Made by a program: the position numbers and the translations under genes. Positions 22,547 to 34,015 of a DNA stretch of 64,000 nt are shown here, one piece after another (the first letter of the stretch is position 1; each line of letters starts with the position of its first letter). The notes below the pieces were generated by a model, which saw nothing but the letters and a program-made list of their open reading frames with translations, was not told the origin of the DNA and ran no database searches. The stretch is from Corylus avellana (Eukaryota > Streptophyta > Magnoliopsida > Fagales > Betulaceae), in contig NC_081548.1 of NCBI RefSeq assembly GCF_901000735.1, positions 13,712,354 to 13,776,353 of the forward strand, written 5' to 3'.

Positions 22547-23843
22547 TGTGTCAAATTAAATTACTCGCAAGTGCACGACTCATTTGCAGTTAATGGATTG
22601 CAAGTGCGAGGTTGATCCCACAAGGAATTGTGATTTTGAAAGCATAATTTATATCTAAACCAACTTAACCTTAACCTAGTTCCAAAAAGTGAGAGATTGT
22701 TTGTGTGAATGAAAAGTCAAAAGCATAAATTGAAGTAAGTGAAATTAATCAAGTAAAAGAGCACTAAGGTTTCGGAATCCGCACTCACAAATTCATAGCA
22801 ACATATTTTCATGATCAATAATATTTCCCAAAGTTCCCACAATAAAATCTTAAGTATGTTTTACTTATACTTTAAATAATTAATCAAAATCATCCCATGT
22901 ATCAATTCTTAACACAAATCGCAAAAGAAATCCAATTTGAATCAAATCATCAAGTGTATCTGTAAATCACAACAAGATATTCAATTTGAATCAAAACATC
23001 AATTGTATCCGTAGAACAAATCACAAGGGATATCCAATTTTTTATAAATTAAAAACCAAGCAATCAATCATGTGAAATTATCTCAAATCATCAAATGTAT
23101 CCTTGAATTACAAAAGATATCCAAGAATCATTCCATAAATTGAGTTAAAGTAAAACAATTGGAAAATCAAACTCAATAAAATTGGAAAATATTACTTTAC
23201 ATGAGAATAATGTTGCTAATCATAAGTGAGGCTTCATCTTCAACCTTAGTTGAGGTTTTAGCCTCTTATGGAATTGAAAGATGAAACAAAATTAATTGAA
23301 TCCATGAAGAGTTGAGAAGCTTACAAATTAAAAACTCCAAAGTGGAGAACACCAAAAGCTAGGAAGACCCTAAACTCTGTTCTCTCTACTTTGAAATTTC
23401 GTACCCTCTAGCCTCTTACAAAATTTTCTAAAGTCCCTTCTATTTATAGGCTTTAGACTAGGGTTTCTAGGGTTTTAACCTAAAAAAAATAGTGCCAGGT
23501 TAGACAAGTGCGCTGGATTGCACTCGGGCATGGATTCCTTCTCCTATGGCGCAGCGCTTGAGCGCTTGTTGCTTGGGCATAGGCGGGGGTGCGCTCAATC
23601 GCACCCTTTCTAGGCTTGAGCATAGGTGCGCTCGAGCGTATTGGCATGCGCTCGATCCCACCTCCCTTTGTGCTCTTTTTTCCAACTTCTTTGCAACTTT
23701 CACCTCAAGACCGTAGTTTTTCCTTAGCAACCTATAAAACACTAAAACCACAAAACTAGTGTAAGATATCAGATTATAACACAGCTAAAAGATTAACAAG
23801 TGTAAATTAAGGGGCTCAAATATGCAATATTTGGCAGTCATCA
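22547..23843 (-). mobile_element. S3 LTR, minus orientation, 3' LTR of gypsy element
   Basis: Plus-strand TGTGTCAAATT...GGCAGTCATCA. It is followed on the right by the reverse complement of a polypurine tract (CACCCCCAAACTTACATT), so it is the 3' LTR of the element to its right. It contains the S3 repeats (GATATCC..AATCACAA variants, 22915-23120) and a GATC/CpG cassette at 23500-23665. Confidence 0.85.
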
Positions 23844-23860
23844 AACACCCCCAAACTTAC
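23844..23860 (-). promoter_or_regulatory. Polypurine tract of gypsy/LARD family
   Basis: Minus-strand TAAGTTTGGGGGTG lies directly before the LTR start TGATGACTG. The equivalent tract is at 39931-39945. Confidence 0.75.
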
Positions 23861-25216
23861 ATTTTGCTAGTCCCTTAGCAAAAAAAAAAAAATGAAAGCA
23901 TGAAACATAAATCCTCTTTCGTGGGAGAGACGATTGCATTTAGCATATGCAATAAGCCTTTTAAACCCCTAGGCATCCATAATGTACAAGTAAAGTCTCG
24001 TGAGGGTTTAATAGGAATGATACCCACAAACATTGTAGCACCACGTTGTTGAAAAGAATGAAGTTTCACACAAACAATGGTTCTTATTCATGAGCAAGCT
24101 TAAAAAGACAAACACCCTCATCACAATCATAAGGGCATCTAGGATGAAATGACTCATAAATGGACAATCGAAACATCATATGTTTTGATAGATGCAAAGT
24201 GAAATTAGCATACAATCATGCGGCTTCAATTAAATCTCAAACAAGTATCTCAAAATTCATAGGAATCCTATCAAATGAAATAACCAAGGCAAGATATGCA
24301 TTTTTTTTTTCTTCTTTTTGTGTAGGCTGTGCAATGCTTAGCTCCCTTAAGCTTTCTAATTGACCTATGTAACGAGTGTTAGGTCAATGACTTCCAACCC
24401 AGATGGCTTTAGGGCACTAGATGTAAAACATCCCTAAGGGCTTATTAACTCAAGTCAAAAAGGCTACGAAGCCAAGCTAGCCATACCATCAATCAACTTA
24501 AACTTCATACCTTTTGAGGCAAGAGATCCAGTTACTCAATGAAAAACTCAAAATGATCTTCTTTTTTTTTTTTCTTGTAAGCCAAGGTTATTTATCAATA
24601 GGTCATCCAACAAATCTCAAAACAAACATGATTAAGCTTAAACTTTATGCCTCACAGAATATATATATGCTAATGTGCTCATGATAATTCAATTCAAAAC
24701 AAGTGAAGTCTCTCTAGCCCAAAAATGAGTCAAAGGACTCGGATTCCTAATGACATGATGATCTGTTCAAAACTTTAAGTAAATCGATGAAATGCAAACC
24801 ACAGTTACAGCTTATCTCATGCTTAATCAACAACATAACACAATTTTTTTTTTAGCCAAGAAAATGAAACAACTAATAAAAAGATAACAAACAAAAATGG
24901 ACAGTGGTGCTTTTCCATACCCCCAAACTTGAATCACACATTGTACCCAATGTGGATAGAAATACAATACCGAGAGGTGAAGAAAATCGGAGTGTGCAGA
25001 GGGAGAACGTCTCCCAAACTTACTCGTAAAAATACTTGTCCTGAAAGTCACAACAACACAAAAAACAAAAATAAACAAAACAAAACAAAAATGACAAGAA
25101 ATAAAAGGAAAGAGGGGTTGCCTCCCACAAGCGTTAAGTTTACCGTCTTCAGCCACACTCTCCATAGCAGATGCTCAGTTTCGATAAGTAGAGCCCCCCA
25201 AGGGCATTTCTTCAAT
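23861..25216 (-). mobile_element. 3' non-coding internal region of Ty3/gypsy element
   Basis: Homologous to the 3' internal region of the LARD copies (for instance GCATTTAGCATATGCAA near 23936 and CTTTCTAATTGACC near 24350), but here it lies next to genuine integrase sequence. This is the best clue that the LARDs share LTR and 3' sequence with an autonomous gypsy family. Confidence 0.7.
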
Positions 25217-25907
25217 CTATGGGATCTTCAATTCCAAGAACAGTTTCAGCCTTTGACCATTTACCTTGAAATTATTTCCATTCTTGGGACCCTCTATCTC
25301 AATGGCTCCATGAGTGGAAACGTCATGAACTATGAATGGTCCGTCCACCAAGACTTGAGCTTGCTAGGGAACAGATGTAGACGTGAATTGTATAGGAGGA
25401 CTTTCTGACCAAATTCAAAAGACCTTCTCAAAATGTTTTGGTCGTGGGCCTTCTTCTTCTAGGCTTTGTACAGCTTGACACAATCGTAAGCATCATTCCT
25501 TAACTCCTCTAATTCATTGAGCTGGAGCTTCCTTTGGGAACCAGCCTTGGTGAGATAAAAATTCAGTTGCTTGATAGCCCAATATGCTCGATGCTTCAAT
25601 TCCACAAGGAGATGACATGTTTTTCCATACGCAAGCTGATAGGGAGACATACCAATCGGAGTCTTGAATGCTGTCCGGTAAACCCACAATGCATCATTGA
25701 GTCACAGAGACCAATCCTTTATTGTTGGGTTCACCGTCTTCTCCAAATTCTCTTGATCTCCCAGTTGGATATCTCCCCCTAACCACTAGTCTGAGGATGA
25801 TAGGGAGTTGCAATTTTATGAGTGATGCCATACCTTTTCATGAGTTGCTCAAAGAATCTATTGCAGAAATGCTTCTCCCCATCACTGATAATGGCTCAAA
25901 AACTTCT
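25217..25907 (-). pseudogene. Ty3/gypsy integrase, C-terminal half
   Basis: In minus order: AIISDGEKHFCNRFFEQ (second catalytic Asp of the D,D-35-E core), TPYHPQTSG-stop-GEISN (catalytic Glu region, CAG-like codon now TAG), [42 protein letters not shown], and, after a one-base shift, [18 protein letters not shown]. The last is the GPF-type C-terminal module of gypsy integrases. A further stop (TGA for Arg) lies before LNDALW. Lineage resembles Athila/Tat by its [13 protein letters not shown]-like and GAIEI blocks. Non-functional. Confidence 0.85.
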
Positions 25908-27290
25908 TGTGCCAAATACCCACCTAAATTAATAGGCAATACTTGGAACGTTTTACTCGCAAGTGTACAAGATCAAACGATAGTATAGCAAGCAAATACG
26001 AGATCATTCCCACAAGGATTGGTAAATTATGTTTAGAAGTAATTTCCTATTTAATCAAATAGATAAAATTCAATTGTCACGGTTGAATTAAAATAAAGAA
26101 ATAAAATAAAAGATAAACTAAAACTAAAAAAGGATTAGGGTTTTGATATCCACCACTAATCAAACTAATTAAGATAGCAATATGGCAATGCGCCAATCAT
26201 ACTGGTATATTTAATGTTTGCCAACCTAAGGGCATGGATGCATACTCCTTAAGCTATAGATTTTCCTAAGTAACGAATTAGGCATGAGTGTATGCTCTAA
26301 TTCTTTTCTTTCTTAAAGGATTTAGCATGGGTCTATACTAAGTTGTTCTTTGAGAAAGCATAAATTTATGAAAATCGACAAACACATGAGGCCTAGGGCA
26401 TGAGTGTATACTCTAGGTTCCCCATGTTGATTAACCCAAGAACCCGGTGTAGATTTCTTTTGTTACTCTTATTAAACCCAGAACTCGGTCATCCAAATTG
26501 ATTTAATTAACTAGTCCATACCACATGCATATGTTGATCAGGCAAACACATATGATGAATACAAGAAAATAGAAATTAATCAAGTTAAGTACACCAAAAT
26601 ATAATTGTAGCAAAGGCGCCAATATTGAAATCATAATAGTCATGACTAGGGCTTCAATCTAGCCCCAATTAAAATATAAACTACATAACAAAATAAAAGG
26701 TGGAAGAGAAGAAAAACCCAAACTCCTCTTGATCTAGCCTTTAATTCCTTTCCAAAGCTTATGCCTCTTTCTTCACACTTATTCCTACAAGCTAGGAGAT
26801 CTTTTTATAGGCTTAGAGGAATCCTAGAATCCCAAGTAAACCTAGAAACCCTAATACAATCGTAGGTTTAAGTCCTTGTACAACAAGGACAAGAAAAACC
26901 CTAAATTGGAAGGAAAGGGAGAGTTTGGTCGCCTCTGATGTGTCTCCAGCGCACGGGTGCGCTTGATCGCAACCCGTGCGCGCTCGATCGCACATCTGCG
27001 ATCGAGACTCTTCTGGTGTGTGCACAATCGCACATGGCTGCACTTGCTACTTGTCTTCTCTGGTAGTGCACTCGAGCGTAGGTCCCCTATGATTGATCGC
27101 ACTGCCAGGAACTCCAACTTTTCCCAAATTCTCTCTTTGAGTCCAAATCTTCCAGATTTACTTCATTTTCTTCCAAAAGGCTACAAAAGCATGGAAAACA
27201 CATAAAGGAACTAAAATAGCATAAATTAACCATACTAAAGAATTAACACACATAAGTTTAAAGGCTAAAATATGAATATTTTGGCACTTA
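25908..27290 (-). mobile_element. S1 LTR inserted in the integrase gene
   Basis: Plus-strand TGTGCCAAATACC...TTTTGGCACTTA. It interrupts integrase between FAHFGNPHA (right side) and AIISDG (left side). The motif array is at 26225-26420, the TATA region near 26800, the GATC/CpG cassette at 26948-27105. The terminal TCA of the right end is missing and no clean 5-bp duplication is visible, so the edges have been trimmed. Confidence 0.85.
26225..26420 (-). repeat. Hairpin motif array in S1 LTR (four copies)
   Basis: Loop sequences of the GCATGAGTGTATACT type. The stem GAATTAG (26275-26281) / CTAATTC (26297-26303) holds motif 2, and CCTAG (26392-26396) / CTAGG (26413-26417) holds motif 4. Confidence 0.7.
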
Positions 27291-28298
27291 ACGCATGTGG
27301 GTTCCCAAAATGTGCAAACACATTTTCTTTCAAAAACTGAAGCACTACTTTATGATCATTGGTCTTGCAAGCAATGGCCTCCACCCACTTGGAAACATAG
27401 TCAACCGCCACAAGGATGTAGAGGTACCCATAAGAGTTAGGGAATGGTCCCATAAAGTCGATGCCTCAAACATCAAAAAGCTCCACAATCAAGATCGGGT
27501 TCAAAAGCATCATATTCCTTCTTCCAATACTCCCCAATTTTTGGCATCTCTCACAAGCTGAACAATAGGCATGCACATCACGAAAAATGGAGGGCCAATA
27601 AAACCCCCTTTGAAAAATTTTCACAATAGTCTTTTTAGAATGAAGTGCCTCCACATGCATGATCATGGTAGAAAGACATGACATTTTGTTGGTCACTCTC
27701 AAGAATACATCTCTGTATGATCTGGTTCGGGCAGTACTTGAACAAATAGGGGTCATCCCAAAAGAAGTACTTCACTTGAGCCAAGAATTTGGGTCGGTCT
27801 TGCTTGGTCCAATGTGAGGACATCGGATTGGTGACAAGGTAGTACACTTTGTCTGCAAGCCATGGTGCAGAATTATGGGAGATGTGCATTAGTTGTTCAT
27901 CAGGGAAAGTCTCAGCAATGGGCGCAACATCATCATTGAAATCCACAATTAGCCTAGACAAGTGGTCAGCTACCACATTTTCGGAACTTTCTTGTCCCGG
28001 CTTTTGATGTCAAATTCTTGCAACAATAGAATCCAATGGATGAGACGAGATTTAGCATCTTTCTTGGGCAAGAGATACTTCAAAATAGTATGATCCGAGT
28101 AGACCAAGACCTTACACCCTAGAAAGTAAGATCTAAACTTAACTAAAGCAAACACAACCGCCAACAACTCTATTTCAGTGGTAGAGTAGTTGAGTTGTGT
28201 GTCATTCAGGATCTTGTGGCATAGTAGATGACATGAGGAAGTTTCTCCACCTACAGCCCCAAAACAGCTCCCATAGCATAACTAGAGGCATCACACAT
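27291..28298 (-). pseudogene. Ty3/gypsy RNase H and integrase N-terminal half
   Basis: In minus order: [13 protein letters not shown] (RNase H start), [27 protein letters not shown], then MVADHLSRL and the linker. Next come YHDHACGG and GFYWPSIFRDVHAYCSACERCQ (integrase zinc-binding HHCC region) and [12 protein letters not shown] with the first catalytic Asp. RNase H before integrase is the Ty3/gypsy order. Frame shifts lie near 27970 and 27640 and a stop follows VLGL. The reverse transcriptase that should precede CDASS is cut off by the LTR at 28299. Confidence 0.9.
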
Positions 28299-29651
28299 TG
28301 ATAAGCGCTGAATGTTGTTAAGTGCCAAAATATTCATATTTTAGCCCTTAACTTATATTTGTTAATTCCTTTGTTTTGTTAGTTTATGCTATTTTACTTC
28401 CTTTTTGTATTTTCTTTGTTCTATAGGTTTTTGGAAGAAAAGAAAGCATTCCTGGAAGTATTGGGCTTAAAGGACAAAATTGGGAAAAAACTAGAAGATT
28501 TGAAACAAGCAAAAGCATTCTGGTAGTGCAATCGATCGCAGGGGACCTGCGATCGAGCGCATTTCCAGATAGGTCTAGACGTGAAGAGCAAGGTGTGCGC
28601 TCGTGCGCACAAGAGAAGACTCGATCGCATTACAATCGAGCATAGAAGTCATATGATCGATCACAGAGGTGTGATCGAGCGCACCCGTGCGCTGAAGAAT
28701 TCCAGAAGCTGCGGCCAAACTTCCTTTGCTTTCTATATTAGGGTTTTTCTAATCCTAGTTGCTCTAGGACTAAACCCTACGATTTTAATAGGGTTTCTAA
28801 TTTTTCTAGAGTATTCCTAAGCCTATAAATATACCTCTAAACTTTTAGAGTAATCATCCTTGAATAGACACAACTTTGGGAGAGGAATTTGGAGGCTACT
28901 TCTAGGAGCGGTTTTCGGTTCTTTCTTTCCATTTCTTTTTAGTTTTATTTTAATTATGTGTAATTAACTCTTTAGGAGGGCTAGATTGAAGCCCTAATTA
29001 TGTTTATTTAATATTTCAATATTGGCACCTTTGTGGTAATCATATTGTGTTGCTTAACTTGATTAATTTATGTTTTCTAGAATTCCTCATATGTGTTTGT
29101 CTGATCAACATATGCATGGGGTATGGACTAGTTAATTAAGTCAATTTGGATGACCGAGTCCTGGGTTTAATAAGAGTAACAAAAGAAATCCACACCGGGT
29201 TCTTTGGTTAATCAACATGGGGAACTGAGAGTAGACACCCATGCCCTAGGCCTCATGTGTTTGTCGATTTTCACAGTTTTATACTTTCTGAAAGAACAAC
29301 TTATTAGACACCCATGCTAAATCCTTTAAGGAGTAGACACCCATACCCTTAGGTTGGCAAACATTAGGTATTCATAATATGATTGCATCATTGGCATATT
29401 GTTATATTATATGAGCATGATTAGTGGTGGATATCAAAGCCCTACCTTTATCGTTATCTTTATTTCTTTTTCATATATCAATATCAATTTCGTGACAACT
29501 TTGATATTTTAATCAATTTTAAATAAAATCAACAATCTCCGTTGGATCAATTTCGTACTTGTTGCACAATACTATTGTTTTGATCTTGTGCACTTGCGAG
29601 TTAAAACGTACTCAATATAATCTATTAATTTAAGTAGTATTTGGCACAACA
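28299..29651 (+). mobile_element. S1 LTR, plus orientation
   Basis: TGATAAGCGCTG...TTTGGCACAACA, 1,353 bp. It cuts the gypsy element exactly at the start of RNase H. GATC/CpG cassette 28525-28705, TATA box 28824-28830, GGCACCTTTG tract near 29026, motif array 29223-29352, where one of the four motifs has been lost. No matching 5-bp flank is seen (CACAT left, AATGT right). Confidence 0.88.
28525..28705. promoter_or_regulatory. CpG/GATC-rich palindromic cassette upstream of LTR TATA box
   Basis: Many overlapping GATCGAGCGCAC, TGCGATCGAG and CTCGATCGCA words in both orientations within about 180 bases, in an otherwise AT-rich LTR. It lies about 120 bases upstream of the TATA box. Counterparts are at 4692, 6378, 12805, 23500, 26948, 29815 and 39548 in LTRs, and at 5608, 35665 and 42945 in internal leaders. 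Confidence 0.6.
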
Positions 29652-29997
29652 AATGTTGCACATTCAAGCCCCTTAACTCACATATGTTAATTCCTTAACA
29701 TTGTTATTTGTTTGATTTTGTTTTGTTTTTGTGTTTCAGGGCTTTAAATGAAAAATGCAAGAATTCCATTGAAAATTGGGATAAAAGCACATTTTGGGAG
29801 CATCTTCAAGGCCTGGGATCGAGCACACAACTTCCCAGCACCTAGGCTTGAGTGCACCTATGCTCGAGCGCACATTCCTTGGGCTTGAGCGCACACGGTT
29901 TCCAGAATGCGCCAGGAGTCCTTTCTACAGCTTGGAATAGGATTTCAGTCTTCCACTTGGACTGGGAGAGTGACTTATGATTTTTCTAGGGCAAGTT
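29652..29997 (+). mobile_element. LTR fragment (U3 part), plus orientation
   Basis: Begins AATGTTGCACATTCAAGCC, matching bases 12 onward of the LTR family, and stops shortly after the CpG cassette (29815-29905). It then joins minus-oriented LARD internal sequence, so it is truncated at both ends. Confidence 0.7.
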
Positions 29998-31177
29998 TAA
30001 AAAGATAAACTCCATCTTCTCAATGAATTGAAAACTTACAAAAGACAAGTCAAGGCATCACAAGTTTGAAACAGTGTAAAGTGAACTAGCACATAAAGAT
30101 GAAGCTTCCAATTAATTCCAATGTGTAATGTCCCAATATCTCAAGGTTCACTGAACTCCCCATCAGAATGAATAACTATGGCATAACTTTCTTTTCTTTT
30201 TTTCTTTTTTTGGTTAGGTTGTGCAATATTTCATTCCCTTAAGCTTTCTAATTGACCCATGTAACGAGTGTTAAGTCAATGACTCCCAAACCAGGTGGTT
30301 TTAGGGCATTAGATGTAAAGACACCCCTAAGGACTTACTAACTCGAGTCAAAAAGGCGACAAAACCAAACTAACCATGGCATTAACCAAATCAAAATTCT
30401 TCACCTTTTGACTTGAACACTCAATGCTTACTTAGGCAAGAGGTCCAATTACTTAGTGAAAAGCTTATTAACGATCATCGTTGTTTTTTTTTTTTTTTTT
30501 TTTATCATATATATGCCAAAGTATCCATCTAATAAAGCATCCAGTTTCACCCAAGACATAGAAACACATACATCAAACTTTCATGTCATACCCCACAATG
30601 TTATGTGCTAATGTGCTTGTGTAAGATCAGATCAAACATGTTATTCTCAACTGCCTAAAGCAAGTAACCAAACTGAAAAATTCTATCATCAGATCATATG
30701 TTCAAAATTTTAAGCTCAGCAATGAAATCAAATCACAATTCTTTCAAATCAACCAAAATTTTAAGACAAACATGAACATGCATTCATTTTTTTTTTTCTT
30801 CAAAAATTAGGACCAAGTGTGTGTAAGTGCCTCCCATACCCCCAAACTTAATTTACACATTGTCCCTAATGTGTGTATAACATGGAAATAATTTACCCGA
30901 GAGATAGGGAGAACTTGCCGGAAAGGTATGGCTCGTAGCACACCGCCAAACTTGGACGTAAGCACACTCGTTCCTGAAAGGCAAAACACTCAAACAAATA
31001 AAAAGGAAACAAAAAGAAACTAAAGATAAACATAAAAATAAATTGAAAAACAAATAGAAAAATAACAGGATTGTGGGGTGCCTCCCATAAGAGCTAAGTT
31101 TAACATCTTCAGCCAGACTATTGTTCTCCTCTCACTGCTTTCTCGAAGAAGATGCTCTTGAAGGTGGTGGCAATCGG
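29998..31177 (-). mobile_element. LARD internal region (3' part), minus orientation
   Basis: Same landmarks as 2108-3540 and 40200-41400, for example CTTTCTAATTGACCCATGTAACGAG-like text near 30245 and CCCATACCCCCAAACTTAA near 30833. It ends at an assembly gap. No intact reading frame. Confidence 0.65.
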
Positions 31178-31277
31178 NNNNNNNNNNNNNNNNNNNNNNN
31201 NNNNNNNNNNNNNNNNNNNNNNNNNNNNNNNNNNNNNNNNNNNNNNNNNNNNNNNNNNNNNNNNNNNNNNNNNNNNN
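31178..31277. other. Assembly gap (100 N)
   Basis: Exactly 100 N, separating minus-oriented LARD-A-like from plus-oriented LARD-B sequence. The junction is therefore unproven. Confidence 1.
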
Positions 31278-31660
31278 AAAAGAAGAAGAAGAAGTTGAGC
31301 ACCCTAAACAAGTTGGGCACCATGAGAACAGTGAGCCACCAATAGATCTTGATCTACCCAGTGACATGGAAATGAGTACTGAAGCTCCTGCCTGCATCAC
31401 TGTCCCTCTTGAGATATATCAAGAGCCCAAAGCTTCATCACCTAAATGTCTCAAAAAGCCATCTTATGTCAAGATACTCAAGGACTTGTACACACAAGCA
31501 CACAAATCTAGGAGCCACTTTCCTAAGAAGATCCTTCGAAGTAAGCAATTCTACATAAGATGGTGAAATATCCTTCCAGAGGGGTATGAAGTTTTGAAGA
31601 AGAAGGGGTGAAAGGGATTGGTTGGACATCCGCATGATAGGGGGAAGCGTTGTAAAGTTT
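31278..31660 (+). pseudogene. LARD-B protein, C-terminal part (copy 1)
   Basis: Acidic Lys/Glu tract, then PACITVPLEIYQEPKAS, CLKKPSYVKILKDL, AHKSRSHFPKKIL and, after a stop and in register, NILPEGYEVLKKKG. The same product is seen in copy 2 at about 36700-37152. No similarity to reverse transcriptase, integrase or protease. The left part is lost in the gap. Confidence 0.6.
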
Positions 31661-32425
31661 TCTCCTCCAGTTTATTTTATGCACTTCACTCCACAAATTC
31701 TTTCTTTCCTTTTTCATTACATGTTGTTTTTATTTTTGTTTCTAACAACAATTAATCTTTTGAAGTTTTGTTTCTGTGAAAAAAATATTGCTAACTTCGT
31801 AGCCTTGTTGACTTTAGTTAATAAGCCCTTAGGGATGTTTACATCTAGTGCCCTAAAGCCACCTGGCTTGGGAGTCATTGGCCTAACACTTGTTAGATGG
31901 GTCAATTAGAAAGCTTAAGGGAGTTATACATTACATAGCCTTTTTTTTTAAAAAAAAAAAAATTGCATATCTTGCCTTGGTTGTTTCATTTGATAGAGAT
32001 TTTCACAAATTTTCTGGAACTTGTCTTGAGTTTAAAATGAAAGCTTCATGATTGTATGCTAATTACACTTACACTTTTCAGAACATATGAGGTCTCAATT
32101 TTCCATTTATGAGTGATTTGATTTTGGATTTCCTTTTGACTGTGATGATGGTGTTTGTCTTTTTAAGTTTGTTCATGAATAAGAACCATGGTTTATGTGA
32201 AATTTCATTCTTGTTAACAACATAGTGCTACAATGTTTATGGGTATCATTCCTGTTAAGCCCTCAAGCGACTTCACTCGTCCACTAGGGATGCCTAGGGG
32301 TTTAAAAGGCTTGTTGCATATGCTAAATGCAATTGTCTCTCCCACAAAAGAGGATTTATGTTTCTTGCTTTTATTTTTTGTTTCGTTTTGCTAAGTTACT
32401 AGCAAAATGTAAGTGTGAGAGTGTT
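31661..32425 (+). mobile_element. LARD-B 3' non-coding region
   Basis: Contains GCATATGCTAAATGCAA near 32315 and ends GCAAAATGTAAGTGTGAGAGTG, the degenerate polypurine tract, just before the LTR. Nearly identical sequence is at 37153-37834. Confidence 0.7.
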
Positions 32426-33825
32426 TGATGAGTGCCAAATATTGTATACTTTGACCCCTTTATTTACATTAGTTAATCCTTTAGCTGTGTCGTCATTTAA
32501 TGTTTTGTATTAGTTTTGTGTTTTTAGTATTTTGTAGGTCGTTGAAGAAAAACTACAGCTTTAAAGGGATAAATGCAAAGTTTGGAAGAAAGCATACTTT
32601 GAGAAGACCTAGATGATGCGGTTAAGTTTAACCAAATCCAAGAAAAGGTTAAATCGGATTAAAGATCAAATTGGATTAAATTTCAGATTAGATAAAATTT
32701 CGAATTTGATTCTAATTTAGATTCTGCACTCATCTCAGTATTTTGACCATAACTTTCCACTCAAGTATTGGATTGAGGTGATTCAAGTGGCATTGCAAAG
32801 CTAACTCAAAATACTACAGTTAATAAGATTTTTCAAATTCGGACGGTTACTATGCAAACATTTCACTGCAATAAAAATACACAAATCTGGACGAATCTTA
32901 TTCCGATTTCAGAGTTCTATTTGGACTGGGAGACAGACCTATGAATTATCTAGGTTTACTACGGCTTCTAGAACTCTCCTAAGCCTATAAATAGACCTCT
33001 TTGCATTCAAGAAAATATATAGAATTCCAGAGGGTAAAATTATACAGTTTTTTTCTTTTTAGTTTAGGTTTTCTTTAGATGTAGGTTTTATTTTTATGTA
33101 GAGCTAAATTCCCAACTAAGGTTGGGGATGAAGCCTCACCGATGAAGAACATCAATACTTTTATGTAAGTCTTTATTTATCTGATTTTGTTGGGTTTAAT
33201 ATTTCAATTGTTTTACTTCTTTTCAATGTGTGGAATGATTATTGGATATCTTTTGTGATTCAAGGATACACTTGATGATTTAAGATAATTTCACATAATT
33301 GATTGCATGATTTTATTTGCCTAAATAATTGGATATCCTTTGTGATTTGTTCTACGGATACATTTGGTGTTTCAATTAAGATTGAATATCTTTTGTGATT
33401 TACGGATACATCTGATGATTTAATTGATATTGGATTCCTCTTGTGATTTGTGCAATGAAAGGATACATGAGATGGTTTTGATTAATTGTTTGAAGCATAG
33501 TAAAACATATCTAAGATTTTAATTGTGAGAACTTTAGATTAATATTGATAAACATGGAAGCATGTTGTTATGATTCGGTAAGTGTGAATTCCCAAACCTT
33601 AGTATTTTATCTCTTAGTTTATTTTAATTAGTTTATGTTTGTCTTTTAATTTTTAAAACCAAAACCAAAACCAAAAGCCTTTTGGAACTAGATTAGGATT
33701 TAATTAGTTTAGATATAAATTGCTCTTTCAAAAACACAATTTCCTATGGGTTCGACCTTGTACTTGCAAAACATTATGTTGCAAACGATTCGTGCACTTG
33801 CGAGTATATTAAAATTTGCACAACA
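32426..33825 (+). mobile_element. S3 LTR, plus orientation (copy 1, 1,400 bp)
   Basis: TGATGAGTGCC...TTTGCACAACA. TATA box at 32986-32992. S3 repeats (GGATATCTTTTGTGATT and GGATACATTTG variants) occur four times in 33240-33470. It lacks the GATC/CpG cassette. The zf-GRF exon starts only 190 bases downstream of its end. Confidence 0.9.
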
Positions 33826-34015
33826 GTGGGTTTCTTTGTAAAAAAAAAAAAAAGACATATAATATGTAACTGTTTGTTCATAATAGCTTGGTCACATGCA
33901 TGCATTATTACCTCTTGAGTTCGAGTATATTCTGGTTGTTTGGTTGCTTTCAAATGTGATCAATAATAAAACAAATGTGCAAGCAGACTAATTATGTATT
34001 ACTATATCATGTAGA

